Assembly: GCA_963693365.1 (NCBI GenBank)
Contig: CAVNZM010000002.1
Coordinates: 2,914,001 to 2,978,000 of the forward strand
DNA length: 64,000 nt
Direction of reading: 5' to 3'
From: Amoebidium appalachense
Taxonomy: Eukaryota > Ichthyosporea
The first letter of the stretch is position 1; every line of letters starts with the position of its first letter. The notes beneath the pieces were generated by a model. That model did not search any database, was not told the DNA's origin, and saw nothing but the letters and a program-made list of their open reading frames with translations. A program made the translations under genes and the position numbers. Positions 12,830 through 55,446 of the stretch are shown here, piece by piece.

Positions 12830-13250
12830 CCCGACCTACTTCAAGAGTGATTTTCTCATGTGTACTACTTACTTTATCAACATCATTATATCATATGTAT
12901 TGCCTTTGTGGGTATGCCCACTTAGGGTTTATATATAAGGTTTGACCTGTACCATCACTCTACTCTATCTTTCACTGGTTTAAAACCCAGTTAATCAAAC
13001 ACCGCCTATACACGTTATATATATTCGTTGTTTTTGCCCCGGTTCCTTCCCCCCCCCTCCCCCCCCCCCCCCCCTTCCCCCCCCCCTTCCCCCCCCCCTT
13101 CCCCCCCCCCCCTCCCCCCCCTTCTCCCCCCCCCCCCCCGGGAAAAGTACACACTTTAATTTTTTTTTTTCCGTTTCTGTTCTCAAGTGGGGAGATTTCA
13201 CTAGTTCAGTGGGGATATGATAACACAAACTTCAAAGTCTTAAGTGGGGA
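12830..13250 (+). other. Copia-2 3' untranslated region: poly-C tract and three polypurine motifs
   Basis: After the stop there is about 220 bp of ordinary sequence, then a C-rich tract with T interruptions (13049-13139). AGTGGGGA then occurs three times (13186-13193, 13208-13215, 13243-13250), the last abutting the 3' LTR as the polypurine tract. Confidence 0.7.
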
Positions 13251-14185
13251 TGTTATAATACGTAGTATTTACATATTGTAAGATCTTCTCAGTTCGTGTT
13301 ATGTTTTCATTCATTTACTTAATGAAAAAGATGTGCTCCTTGTACGTAAATTATGACATCGATCTCCAGTGTATTTGAGTACTTGTAATCGTGTTGTGTC
13401 GGCTATATTCGTGTGTTTAGATATCGATTACAGCAACTGATTATAGGTACACGAGTCTACCCAGTGAGGGAGACACGTGTACATGTTATGTGTACATGAA
13501 TATCTTCGGTTATAACTGTGTTTTGCTGTTCGTGTTTTCTGTCCTGCTTTCTTTTCTTTTTCCTCTTTCTTCGTCTTTTCTTTTCTCTTTCTTTCTTCTC
13601 TTGTTTCCTTTCATTTAATTATATTTCTCTCTCACTAATATACGTTGAGTAGATTTATATTACTCGTTATGTTTTGATTGGTAGAAAAACACTTAGGTTA
13701 CACTTTAGCTTGTCAGGTATGATTCATAGCTTAGTCAACCACTTTTGTTTTGTGTGTTGCCGTACTATATCCAATCAGTGGACTTAGTCAGAAAATGTCT
13801 GAGTCTTTGTAGCCGATGATAGGTTAGAAACACCACCTCTTTCCTCGTTACTCTTCACCTCTTTTCTTTCTTATAGCTGTGACCTATGGTGTGTGTTCCC
13901 GCGTCTCCGGATCTATCCGGGAAATAATCAGTTAATTATGATTGGTTATTTTAGACATAGATCTGATTTCCGACTGGTCGGAAATCATGTATGGATTTAA
14001 CTTAAGGGAATTTCAGGTATTTATTAGCGATCAAAATAAATTGAGTTCAGTCGTGTCTAAACATTGATGTCTGTTGTGTACACTGCTCCGATCGTTCCGT
14101 GTTTTGTTGTTGTGTGTGTCTGTGGTGTTTTCACACTGCACCACTGTGTCTCTGCTTACATCCTAAATACTTATAGAATTTAACA
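13251..14185 (+). repeat. Copia-2 3' LTR
   Basis: Second 935-bp LTR, starting TGTTATAATACG and ending in TAACA, followed by the AGGAG duplication at 14186-14190. Confidence 0.92.
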
Positions 14186-15519
14186 AGGAGACCCGACTTG
14201 GAGGCCATTGAGGGCGATATCAGGAAGGCTGGGGAGTCGGGTACATAGAGGGTGTTGAGGCTCAGTACGGATGTTACTCCGTTGTAGGTGACGGCCAGGT
14301 TGATGACACCACGGTGATGTGCAGTGACGATGCCGAGGCCGTGGACGTCAGTCGGGGGGCAGGGCTCAAGAGTAGAGAAGTACTCCTTTACTGGGCACAC
14401 GTGGACGTTTGAAGCCGAGTCCCAGCAGGGGTCCATGGGTAGGGAGGCCGTGGTGGACACGAGGGCAAAATGCACCTCTTTTCCAGACTTGGTGTTGGCA
14501 CGGTGACGACGGGCAATTGAGCAGCCAGGTTTGTCACACTGTGTGACATGATGGTCTTCGTGACAGTAGGCACAGTCGAGGGAGCCAGTGGTCTTGGCTC
14601 GGGATGGCTGGGAATGACGGTTACCCCCTTTACGTGGGGGGTAGGGTGACCGGGAACGATAGCCGGGGGAACGGGACCGTGAGTAATCACGGTCAACTGA
14701 GGGGGATCGATCGGTGGGACGACCGCGGGGGTGACGGGAGACGGAGCTGTCACGTCGGGGGATCCGGTGTCTGAGGTCGTCCTTGGTGAGTACACGGCTT
14801 TGCAGGGCACGTGCTGTTCGGACGGTGGAGGAGGACCCGGACCCAGAGTCGATGAGACCTTCACGGATCTCTGCAGCTCTGATGTCACTGATTAGACGGT
14901 TGTAGGTCTCGTAGTTAATGATACGACGGAAGTAGTCGGCAATCATGGCCTGGATGTCGGTACAAACTAACTTACGGTTCTTCTTGAGGTGGATGAAGAA
15001 GTTATCAACCATAGTCTTATGAGGAATGGGCTCTTCGAGGATGTGCAGGGTAGTGCACAGACGGCGTGCCATGGTGAGGTAGGCCGTGACGGTCTTGAAG
15101 TCTTTGAGTTCAAGCTCATGGTAGTCGAGGAGGATTTGACGAGCACGATCTTCACGTTCAGCCGCATAGGTCATACGGAGGTTGTGGAAAGCTTGGGCAG
15201 GTGACACATCATCGTGGATTTGACCAGAGTTATACATCTCATCATTGGAGACGAGTTGAGTAAACATCTGTTCAAGGAGGTTGGAAGCCTCGGTGTAGGC
15301 CTCCTCAGTGTCGTAGCCGTGCCACTCATTCTCGTCGGAAGGGTCGACCCACTCGGGGGCCTTGATGACGGGCACTAACTTGGCCGCGGTGGTGGTACGT
15401 AGGTACCGGAAGATGACGGGTTCCCACTCATAATAGGTGAGACGTTTGCCGGACTTCTTGTCCGTGGTGTCATCCCCTTTCCAGGGGGTGAGGTTGAGAT
15501 ACGCAGGTTTCGCCGACAT
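14186..15519 (-). CDS. Copia-1 gag and start of protease
   Basis: ATG at 15519 (MSAKPAYLNL) chosen; the frame upstream lacks another ATG. About 444 codons run to the Copia-2 insertion. The product has a gag region, an Arg/Ser-rich stretch, a zinc knuckle CAYCHEDHHVTQC one residue shorter than the usual CX2CX4HX4C spacing, and a protease segment in which the expected DSG reads DSA (DPCWDSASN). Copia-2 has a normal knuckle and DSG. The frame then continues into the pol part at 7395. Confidence 0.85.
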
Positions 15520-15637
15520 GGTGATCAATCAGTCAGATGATGCGTGAGAGAGGAATCAGATCGGTATTCAAATTTGAATATTTTTGATTGCAGCGAGAGT
15601 ATGTGTTGCGAGAGCGTGCGAAAATGGGCCTTTAACC
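15520..15637 (-). other. Copia-1 leader with imperfect initiator-tRNA primer site
   Basis: Next to the 5' LTR the minus strand reads GGTTAAAGGCCCATT (15623-15637). It resembles the initiator tRNA-Met anticodon-arm complement used by Copia-2 but with several mismatches. Same priming mode, degraded or divergent site, is the simplest reading. Confidence 0.5.
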
Positions 15638-16593
<956 letters not shown>

Positions 16594-17315
16594 GGGATGG
16601 TGTAGCAGCCCGGACGGGGTGCTCCGGTGGAAACCACACTTCCGACGGAGTAGGTCTCTCCAATTGCTGTCGATTGCCTGCATGGTGGTGTTTCTAATAA
16701 CTGACCCTTTGAGGAGGAAGAGGATGGCCGGGGCCACCACACTGTTGGCTACGTAGATCACTTGGCTGGGTGCCAGCATTTTACGGGCTAGTATGGTGGT
16801 GGCCCGTAATGTCAGCTGCATGGCCTTCCCATCGTTGGGCCGGGTGTGTCGTTGGAGGGTGATGTTGACCCCTAGCACTCTGATGTGCGCATCGGGGGGC
16901 TCGATCTGAATGGGTAGGGGGTGGTGCTCCCGGGGATTTGCGGTACTGCAGGGGGGCCACTGTTGCCCGTGTTGGAGTACCACGGGCGAGGACTGAAAAC
17001 TTGTCTGGGTGTGGTTCCAAGTCATGGTAGTAAAAAAGGGGGGCAGATAAGTCGAGAGTTTGCTGGATGCTCTCCTTGTTGGGGCCAAACCATGTTGTGT
17101 CGTCGGCGAAGGCTACAGACGTCACACACGGGGGTGTTTGTGCCGGTGTGTGGTGCTGTGTCTGTGGGGGTAGGTGGAAAGTGTACCCCTTGCCGTGCCT
17201 TTTGATGGCTGAAAGAGGACAAGAGAGGGAGAGTACTTTGAGCTGCAATGCGTTGACCATTGCCATATGGCCTTCGTTGAATATTCGTACGTGACGGTCG
17301 AAAGCGAACGCGAGA
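16594..17315 (-). pseudogene. Non-LTR (LINE) reverse transcriptase fragment, broken
   Basis: The minus strand encodes FADDTTWFGPNKESIQQTL, the RT catalytic motif (FADD form), preceded by VNALQLKVLSL. After a frame change near a run of G around 16950 it continues with HIRVLGVNITLQ, the conserved patch after the palm domain. The copy lacks the N-terminal RT half, replaced by poly-G sequence at its right end, and is cut at 16594 by Copia-1. It is a dead fragment; the LINE clade cannot be assigned. Confidence 0.65.
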
Positions 17316-18235
<920 letters not shown>

Positions 18236-18422
18236 AGTGCCTCCTAACTAAGAAAGAACTACATTCTGCCAAACCGCATCTGATTCAGCAAAATAGACTT
18301 GCTGCAAGCAAAACGGTTCTGCAAAGTTACTATGATACTGTTTGAGAGTCTGGCAGGATTACTCTGCTTTAAGCAGTATGATTCCGCAACAACAACTATT
18401 TCAAGTTTTGGCAGAATTGTTC

Positions 18423-18489
<67 letters not shown>

Positions 18490-18795
18490 AAGTTGTTCCA
18501 TCATGATGACATCAGACCATATTAATAATTCTTCAAGTACTGTTAAGATACCAGAATCTCCTGCTTTTATTAGCAGGTTCTGAGTGATGCACAATGCAAG
18601 TTGTGTAGATGGACTCTACTTTTGGCAGTAAATGTGTCGCCGTGAAGTTCATAAACTATTCAGCTAAACGCAGGATTACTACTCTGCAGAAAGCGGAATC
18701 TATAATTGAAGTGAGCAGAAGGATTCTGCTTTGCCAAGGTTTGCCCTACCAATTGTTGAAAATGAGGGGCTTGAACGTGAGTGAGAGAGTGAACT
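18236..18795. other. Non-repetitive 560-bp island with (TA)n
   Basis: Unique sequence between microsatellite blocks, holding a (TA)n tract at 18427-18486. No coding exon is convincing. TCTGC and its complement GCAGA recur at irregular intervals, which may be an eroded repeat. Confidence 0.4.
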
Positions 18796-30307
<11,512 letters not shown>

Positions 30308-30533
30308 GGGGATAAGTTAAAGTCAACCAACCACTCTAGCAGTTGCGTAGTGGGTGTGGGTGCAGGCAGTTCGGGTGGGAGTACGGTTGGGGTGCTGTAC
30401 ATCGATTCTTACATTGATCTCGATGGCACATAGGTATCGAGTACCGTTTATCATACTCTTTTCGAGAACTTGACCGTTTCAGCTGAAGTCGGTGCTTTCA
30501 GTAGTGGCAGTGGAGTCTAAGTCCTAGGCCTAA

Positions 30534-30567
<34 letters not shown>

Positions 30568-30571
30568 TCGC

Positions 30572-30603
<32 letters not shown>

Positions 30604-30871
30604 AATAAATAAATAAAAAAAATAGCAATTACAGCAATGACTTACAGACTGGCAACGGAGAAGCATTTCCGGACGTTTCTCTTCTGCATCACCCTGTGTG
30701 CCGCGAGTCATGCGTGTGCAGCGGCAGTGTGCGACGGGAACCGGTGACACCGTGAGACTCGGAGTGTATTGTGTATGTACGTATAGATATTGATGCCCTC
30801 CTGCTGGCACGGCGTGGCTGGGGTAGTAAGCCTGCCAGCAAAGTGTCAGTGTATTAATAGTTAGGTTTGTG

Positions 30872-31040
30872 AAGGATGGTTTAGCTCAGCAGCTGAGCAC
30901 ATAGGTCTGAGCAACCTAAATAGTGTACTGTCCGGTGCTGTGTGGTAGACGGTAGTTCCGGCCTAGAGGGCCTGCACTGGGGTCATCCGAGAACAAAACG
31001 TGGTTTAGTAAAAAAAATATATATATATATATAGATCTTG
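30872..31040 (+). repeat. SINE-like repeat, copy 1
   Basis: Begins with GGTTTAGCTCAGCAGCTGAG, resembling a tRNA A-box region, contains TAGACGGTAG and GGGGTCATCCGAGAACAAAA, and ends in an A/TA-rich tail. The core recurs at about 31805-31978 and 50340-50510, which argues for a dispersed short element. Confidence 0.45.
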
Positions 31041-31279
31041 ATGAACCTTGGAGGCAAGTCAGTCGGCGTCTTAGGATGTGACTGTCGAACGCCCTACTTC
31101 TTATTCCTAAGCTTAACATAAGTTACCTTGCGCAAGGGTTTTACTTCATTATATGTGCCACGGGTTCAAAATGGTTCCAGATTCCTGTATTGTTCCCCCC
31201 CCCCCCCCCCCCCCCCCCCTTTTGCGATTCAACCAATTTGGTATGGTGTGACAGTGTGACACTGTGTGTGTGTGTGTGT

Positions 31280-31313
<34 letters not shown>

Positions 31314-31804
31314 TGTGTATTCCAACAGTTTGTGTGTGTGCATGCACTGGGGAGGGGGGGGGGAGGGAGGTGGGCTCTCTCAGTGCCTCGGGACGTCTTG
31401 TCGTCTGACGGACTTCGAGGTACACCCCTGGAGCCCCCTCTGGAACCCCCTTCTCCCCTCCCCCCTTCCTGTTCCCGCCCCCCCCCCCCCCTCCCCCCCC
31501 TCCCTCCTTCTTCTTGTGCTCCCCCCCTTCCCCCCCCCCCCCCCCCACCCCCCCCCCCCCCCCCCCCCCCCTCCCGGTCCGACCAGACTCAGCTACTTAT
31601 GAAGTATGCATGTGTTATCTCTAATTTTCAAGGGGTCGCGGACGATCATGAGAGCGGTAGCTCACGTGACTCGCATTTTAGATGCCCGAAAAATAGCCAG
31701 CGTAAATTTTATGGTACATACTGTATGTATCAAGACTCTGATAGCATGATGGGCTAAGTACAATAGATCTGGACCAGGTGAATACCCTGGGCCGTGTGCA
31801 CATA

Positions 31805-31978
31805 TATAGGACTGTCAATTAAGGGTGTGCTGAGCTTAGTTAGCAAATAATACCGTAGCACCCTAGTTAGCTAGAGTACTGTCGGCCAGTGGGTGGAAGA
31901 CGGTAATATTATTAGTTCCCCATGAGGGCCCCCAAGGGGTCCCTCCGGGAACAAAACGGGATAAATGAAAAAAAAAGG
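31805..31978 (+). repeat. SINE-like repeat, copy 2
   Basis: Shares AGTACTGTC, GAAGACGGTA, AGTTCC, GAGGGC and CCGGGAACAAAAC in the same order as copy 1 and ends in an A-rich tail. Diverged from copy 1. Confidence 0.45.
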
Positions 31979-33538
31979 CTGGCGTTACTTAGACCTAGCA
32001 TGATCATGAGGGCACCGTCAGACCGTGTCGACTGTCGACGTCAGCTGCAGTGCCAATTGCAGGGTGCCAGCCGGTCACTGACTCATGATAGCTACAAGTC
32101 AAGATTGCAATAATTTTTTTTGCAAGCTTACACTGGAAATGACTTACCCTAATAGTATCCGATATATGACGGATGAGCCTGACTTCACCATGATAGGTAA
32201 GCATGATGATATATTAAACATAGTTCATTGCAAGGACCATGCGATGCTAACACGTACTGACGTGTTGCCGCACGTGCGACGTTTTAACATCTACTCAGGC
32301 GTCCCTTTTAAGTAAAAAAAAAAAAAAAAAAGAAAAAAAAAAGAAAAAGAAAGGAGACACCGCCTCAGTAGGTGGTAGCATGCGATGATGCATACCCGAC
32401 ACATGTGTACCCCCGGCCGTGAATGATGAAGTTCATCTCAGGCTGACGAACCAGTGTACCGTACCGCCGTGTACGGCCCAGTGCATGTGGGGTCCCGGCG
32501 AGTGATCACTATATGAGAGAGTAACTTACATCTAGAGGGGTACCGTATACGTACATATATATATATATAGCTCAGTCGACATACTCTCACCTCAGAGTCT
32601 TGCATTTCAAGGGGGCCGCCGGCCTACATATTATTATGCATGGCCCAACAGGCTGACAGATGCCGTACGCCAGCTCGCGTGCACGTGGGCTGAACACCCT
32701 CTGCAAATGTTTCCCGCCAAGTTCGATCAATCATTACAATTGAGGTAGCACCATTCTGCCATTGTGTGATTATGCATATGAATTCGCATTGAGGTGCCAA
32801 AACGTGCGCACGTGCACAGGCAGTCATACCGTTTGTTGTGCCACGTGAGCGACAAACGCACCCCCGGAATGCACAAATGTCCGCCGGGGCCCGGTATTCA
32901 CACCATGGTTCGACACTCCCCACACGAGTCCCCAGTCCCTGACGCCGATAACACTGTGGCACCCAAGTTGTAGGTCGAAATATCATGATAATATCATGCC
33001 AACTATGACTATTGTAGGGTCACACGTTTGCCAGATTATTGTGGCATCACACACAGTACACTGGATCAGGTAGTTTTTTTCTGCTACATAGCTTCGTCTT
33101 TGTCTTCATTTGCTTTGATTTTTATATCAGGTTCTGTAGAAATTCTCACACATACAAGTTTACAACTTGATTTTTTCTGGAATGTGCTATACGATAGTTG
33201 ATAATTTCTGATTGGTCCCTTCTATCCTTCAATAAATCCCCCAAGTGGGGGGTGATCGGTTTGTCCGTACCTGCGCTTCCGGGAATTTTAGACCCCGTTT
33301 CCAAATGTGTGTAACAGTATGTAACAAGTAACTATGGAAAATTGAGCCTCGCTATACCAAATTACCCATTTTTCGTGTGAATGATTTGTACTATATGTAG
33401 AATCACATGCAATCCTATGTCTGTAACGGAGTTTTACGTGGCCTAAATGTCGAAAAGGGAAAAAGTTACACACGACTCGTCCCACACATATAAGTTTGGG
33501 GGGATCCCTTCAATTTGTTCAAAATATTTGCTATGCAG

Positions 33539-33569
<31 letters not shown>

Positions 33570-34099
33570 CCCCGCGCTTGTTTCCTCCTTAGTTCTCCCC
33601 TCCTTCCTTTTTTGAACTATTTTTCTCCTTATACATAACTCCTATGACCGTATATTTTTGGGCTACCTAAAGGGCCAGGCAGTGAGTGAGTCAGTGACTG
33701 TGATGCTGCGTTTCGTCACAAACGTTCGTGACAGGGTTAGACAGTACTCGGAAAATTCCTACAAAATACCCCACCCCGAAAACAAAATACCCCACTTGCT
33801 GAGGGACCGGGGTACTCTACCTTGGGCGACTAGGGTACTATGGGGTACACAAGGGTCACAGTATAGGGTATACATACAAGGTTTTTGTGACTATATGTTC
33901 CTGCCTGGTTGCCTCTGTGAAGTTACCTACATAATAAAGCACTGTTTCTGGGGGTCTGTTCAATACCGGATATTGGGGACATCGAGTGTCTATCTCTAAA
34001 TTGACATATCTCTGTTCGTAATATTTGTCAGTATTCAATCAGCGGCCTTGGACTTGGGCGCGGCGGACCCAGCCGGGGCAGAACATGGGGCTTGTTGGG

Positions 34100-34118
34100 C
34101 CGGATGGAGGGAAGAGGA

Positions 34119-34155
<37 letters not shown>

Positions 34156-34982
34156 GGGGGGGGGGGACGTGGGGCTTGTTGGGCCGGATGGGGGGAAGAA
34201 GAGGGGGGGGGGAGGGGGGGGGGGGGGTTAAGATTAGAACCTGGAAGGCTAACATCAGTAGACCACAATGCGTATGGAAGAGGTTGAAAGATGGTTAGCT
34301 ATATTTAAGCCTTTCTTTGACTCTCAGTGCCATTTGCAGGTAACGGGGGAAGGGAGCGAGGGATTGGAGGAAGGGCGGGAGGGGAGATGGGGTGGGGTGG
34401 GGGTGGGGGAGTGGGGGAGGGGGGGGGGGAGGGGGGGGGGGGGGGGGGGGGGGGGAGTGGTTGAACAGAGGGTCAGAGAAGGAAGATACATACTGTGGGG
34501 GGTGCGGGGGAGGGGGTGGGGAGACAAAGGACGTTTGGAAAGTTGGCTGGGTGCTGGAGGGGCCGGGGGCCCTGAGGGGGGCGGGGGGGGGGGGGGGGGG
34601 GGGGGTAGACAACGAGAGAGATAATACGTTGGAACTGGAAAGAAATCCCAGTTGCCTGTAGGCGGAGGAGACAGGCAGAGGGAGAGCAAGAAGGGTAGTG
34701 AGGGAGGGGGTGGAGGTGGGGGTTAGAGGGGGGAACTTCGGAGAGAAGGGACCGGGAGTCTCAGAGCCCTGTAAAGAGGGGGGGAGAGAGAGAAAGAGAC
34801 TCTCGGGGAGAGCGGGAGAGAGAAGGGGGAGGGGGGGGGGGGGGGGGGGAGGGGGAGGGGAAGAGAGAAAGAGAGAGAGAGACTCAGGGGGGGAGGGGTC
34901 CGAAAGAAAGAGAGACAGAGAGGCAGAGAGAGGGAAGATCGAGGAGAAAGAGAGACCGTCGGAGAGCCTGCGGGGAGAGGGG

Positions 34983-35032
<50 letters not shown>

Positions 35033-35059
35033 GAGAGAGAGGGAGAGAGAGAGAGAGAT

Positions 35060-35097
<38 letters not shown>

Positions 35098-35142
35098 AAG
35101 AGAGAGCCTCGGAGAGAGAGAGTGAGACCGACAGAGAGAGAG

Positions 35143-35174
<32 letters not shown>

Positions 35175-35371
35175 AGAGAGAGCCTCGGAGAGAGATAGAG
35201 TGAGACCGACAGAGAGAGAGAGAGATAGAGAGAGAGAGAGCCTTTTGGGGGGGGGGGGGGGAGAGAGGGAGAGAGAGGGGGGGGGGGGAGGGGGGGGGGG
35301 GGAGAGAGAGAGAGAGAGAGAGGGAGGGAGAGAGAGGGGGAGAGAGAGAGCGAGAGGGAGAGAGAGAGAGA

Positions 35372-35421
<50 letters not shown>

Positions 35422-35440
35422 GGGAGAGAGCCTCGGAGAG
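34100..35440. repeat. Poly-G and (GA)n block
   Basis: Long G runs up to tens of bases, and GA-rich sequence with repeated GAGCCTCGGAGAGAGA segments. All ORFs here are repeat artefacts. Only 34235-34340 and 34450-34700 have mixed sequence, and no exon is evident there. Confidence 0.9.
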
Positions 35441-36828
35441 AGACTTTCAAATCTCTAGAAGGGGGTGCGCGGGCGCCCCAAAAGGGGAAGTGACCGTAAG
35501 AGAAATCCCCACGAGCGAGACTTATCTAAGAAAGACCCACAAGCTAGAGACACGGAGAGAACTTAGCACACAGCAATAGATGCGAATGTGGTCACACTAA
35601 GTAAAGCTTTTCAGCAGGCGGCGCGCTGTGCGCGCCTCTATTCATTGAAGTAAGTCAGCAACACAATGTCTCTATCCTGAGATGCACAGGCGATTATAAA
35701 GCCTAAAGGAAAGTCTTAGGCTGGCTGTCTCAGGTTGTAATCAGTGGAGCAGGTAGGCGGGTGGTTACAAAACATTTTTTCGAAGAGCGGTTTTCGGAGT
35801 CTCGGGGGCTGCCAGCTACAGGATATATACATATTAGCGGATAGGTATACATAAACATATCTGACCTATCTAGAGTGTGTATATCCCGAAAATACCCCAC
35901 CTTTCGCGAGGCCAAATTACATGACGTCACGACGAAAAATACCCGATTGTGAAACCCAAATGTTGAACCCTGTTTCGTGATAAAATTTCCGGGCCAAACA
36001 ATAAAACTACAGTATGCGGTTTTATCAGTAGAATTTTTCTTCGTATTGCACGCCCGCTGTGATTTGATGTAAATAAATCACGCATGCCAGTGGCGTAAAT
36101 TGGCCCTGGTCCACCTGGAGTCCTGAGCCGCGGAGCTGAACACATGAAACTTTTGTGCAGGAGTCACGGTAACGACGCTGCAAAGTGTGAAAGTCCGAAC
36201 CACGGAAACAAGGCGAAGGTCTCTCGCCAGGAACGGTTGCACGGCCTCTCTTCAACGCATGCGAACAATTTTGTAGGTCAGTACTACTGTAGCTCTTCTC
36301 ACTTGACAGGTGCTATGATCCAGATACTTGTGTTATGATGATTCAGCGAGCTCTGAGTCTCAGAGTCACCACGTCTGTACAATAAGTCAGAGTGCCCAGT
36401 ATGTAGTGCCAGGGCTGCTGTCACGGTTGTCATCCGAGACGCAGTGAATACTGTTACAGAGAAAGTTTAGTCACAAAGTTTGCTCGAGAAAAAGGCACTG
36501 AAGTGAGTCATTGCATCATCATGCTCAACACTGAGTTACTTGGTGAAACAAAGTGAACCTCATGGCTGGCAGAGTATGTACACTGAGTACCGCAAGTGTT
36601 ACGTTATGTGTGAGCTATTATAATTACATGCTCTGATGTTCAACTTAGAGTAGCTAACCCATCCCCCCCCCCCCCCCCCCCCCCCCCCCCCTTTGGCTCC
36701 CTGGTGGTGGCACGTGCACACTATATCACCGTGGCAGTTGACATATGTAAGGTCGCACCGTCAAATTAAGTGTCCGAAGTTGACTTTCTCTTGTGGTTTG
36801 CAGGGATCCGGGAAACTTGCACCCGGCC

Positions 36829-54705
<17,877 letters not shown>

Positions 54706-54874
54706 TTAGTAAATGTTGTTACTATATTTTTGGCACTTGTTTTTTCCTTAATTTTATGTAGTGCTGGTATTACTAATAATAGTAGTTTTCGCTATAGAAG
54801 CGATAATGGTCCAACCGCGCCGGCCGGTGGGCAAACTAATAAATTTAGGCCTTAGCAGGTTACTAAGGAATACT

Positions 54875-55242
54875 ACGGAATGCTGGCCGTCAGAACCCCA
54901 CCAGCGTTCAAAATGCAACAAGCTTGTTCGGACGTTAGGTGAAATTCAGTAGTTGAAAATGAAAATCCCAAATCCAGAAAATGTCAAAATCGGAGTTTTG
55001 GCAGGTCATAAATTGGAATTTATGGACTTCATAAAAATCTTAAAAGGAATTTAAATGTAATGAAGGGAAAGTCCTAAAGTCCTATATTAATTATACTATA
55101 TGGGACGTTTATATTAGGCAAGATAACTTTCAGTGTAAATTCCTGGTGTTGGGCACCCCCACCAATATCTCGACCGATGTTGTCGATGCAAGTGGGCAGA
55201 CAACAGCCGCAGGAAACTATGCAAGCTTGACAGGATGTCATA
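54875..55242 (+). pseudogene. Relic of a second tyrosine kinase C-terminus
   Basis: The plus strand encodes ECWPSEPHQRSKCNKLVRTL followed by GEIQ, then a stop. After a 184-bp segment the similarity resumes with FLVLGTPTN and VDASGQ, then YASLTG. The receptor kinase in this window has CWHPDPHHRPRFNDIVRKLG, EIQ, FQVLDTPAKN, AASGQ and GSFTG in the same order. The 184-bp segment is flanked by TTCAG on both sides and its removal keeps the frame, so it may be an intron with a damaged donor. No upstream kinase part is found. An AATAAA at 54838-54843, just upstream of the relic, could serve as the adhesin polyadenylation signal. Confidence 0.65.
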
Positions 55243-55291
55243 CACACACTGTCAAAGTTACCGAGTCTGCCCCCCCCCCCCCCCCCCCCCC

Positions 55292-55446
55292 CAGGCTACT
55301 CATAAAATTCACCAACACGCTGCCGCACTTGGTGCACACACTGCAATCAACTTTTTTTTTTTTTTTTTTTTTTTTGGGGGGGGGGGGTTGATTGCAGTGT
55401 GTGCACCAAGTGCGGCAGCGTGTTGGTAAATTTTATGAGTAGCCTG
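55292..55446. repeat. 59-bp inverted repeat around poly-T/poly-G
   Basis: Arms 55292-55350 and 55388-55446 are reverse complements with one mismatch. The loop is C, then 25 T and 11 G. A run of about 20 C precedes the left arm. It could be a fold-back element, a template-switch product or an assembly artefact. Confidence 0.9.

Larger units (their letters stand above)
7396..14185 (+). mobile_element. Copia-2: full-length Ty1/copia retrotransposon, probably recent
   Basis: A 6790-bp element with two 935-bp LTRs that I read as the same throughout, a 5-bp duplication AGGAG on both sides, a primer site, gag-pol and polypurine tracts. It sits in the opposite orientation inside Copia-1. Matching LTRs suggest recent insertion. 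The only visible defect is a frame change in a C run between integrase and RT. Its LTRs do not match those of Copia-1, so the two are separate families. Confidence 0.92.
30308..36828. other. Intergenic region between receptor kinase and adhesin genes
   Basis: About 6.5 kb with no convincing exon on either strand. It contains poly-T/poly-C runs (30537-30590), two SINE-like copies, CA/GT-rich and poly-C stretches (31193-31571), a poly-A tract (32313-32350), a poly-C run (33540-33566), the G/GA block listed separately, and another poly-C run (36663-36690). The sequence just before 36804 (ttgtggtttgcag) looks like an acceptor, so the adhesin gene may have an untranslated upstream exon here. Confidence 0.5.

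Noticed and set aside
30880-30910. tRNA gene suggested by TTAGCTCAGCAGCTGAG
   Set aside because: Only the A-box-like head is present; no anticodon arm or T-arm follows. It fits a SINE-like repeat better.
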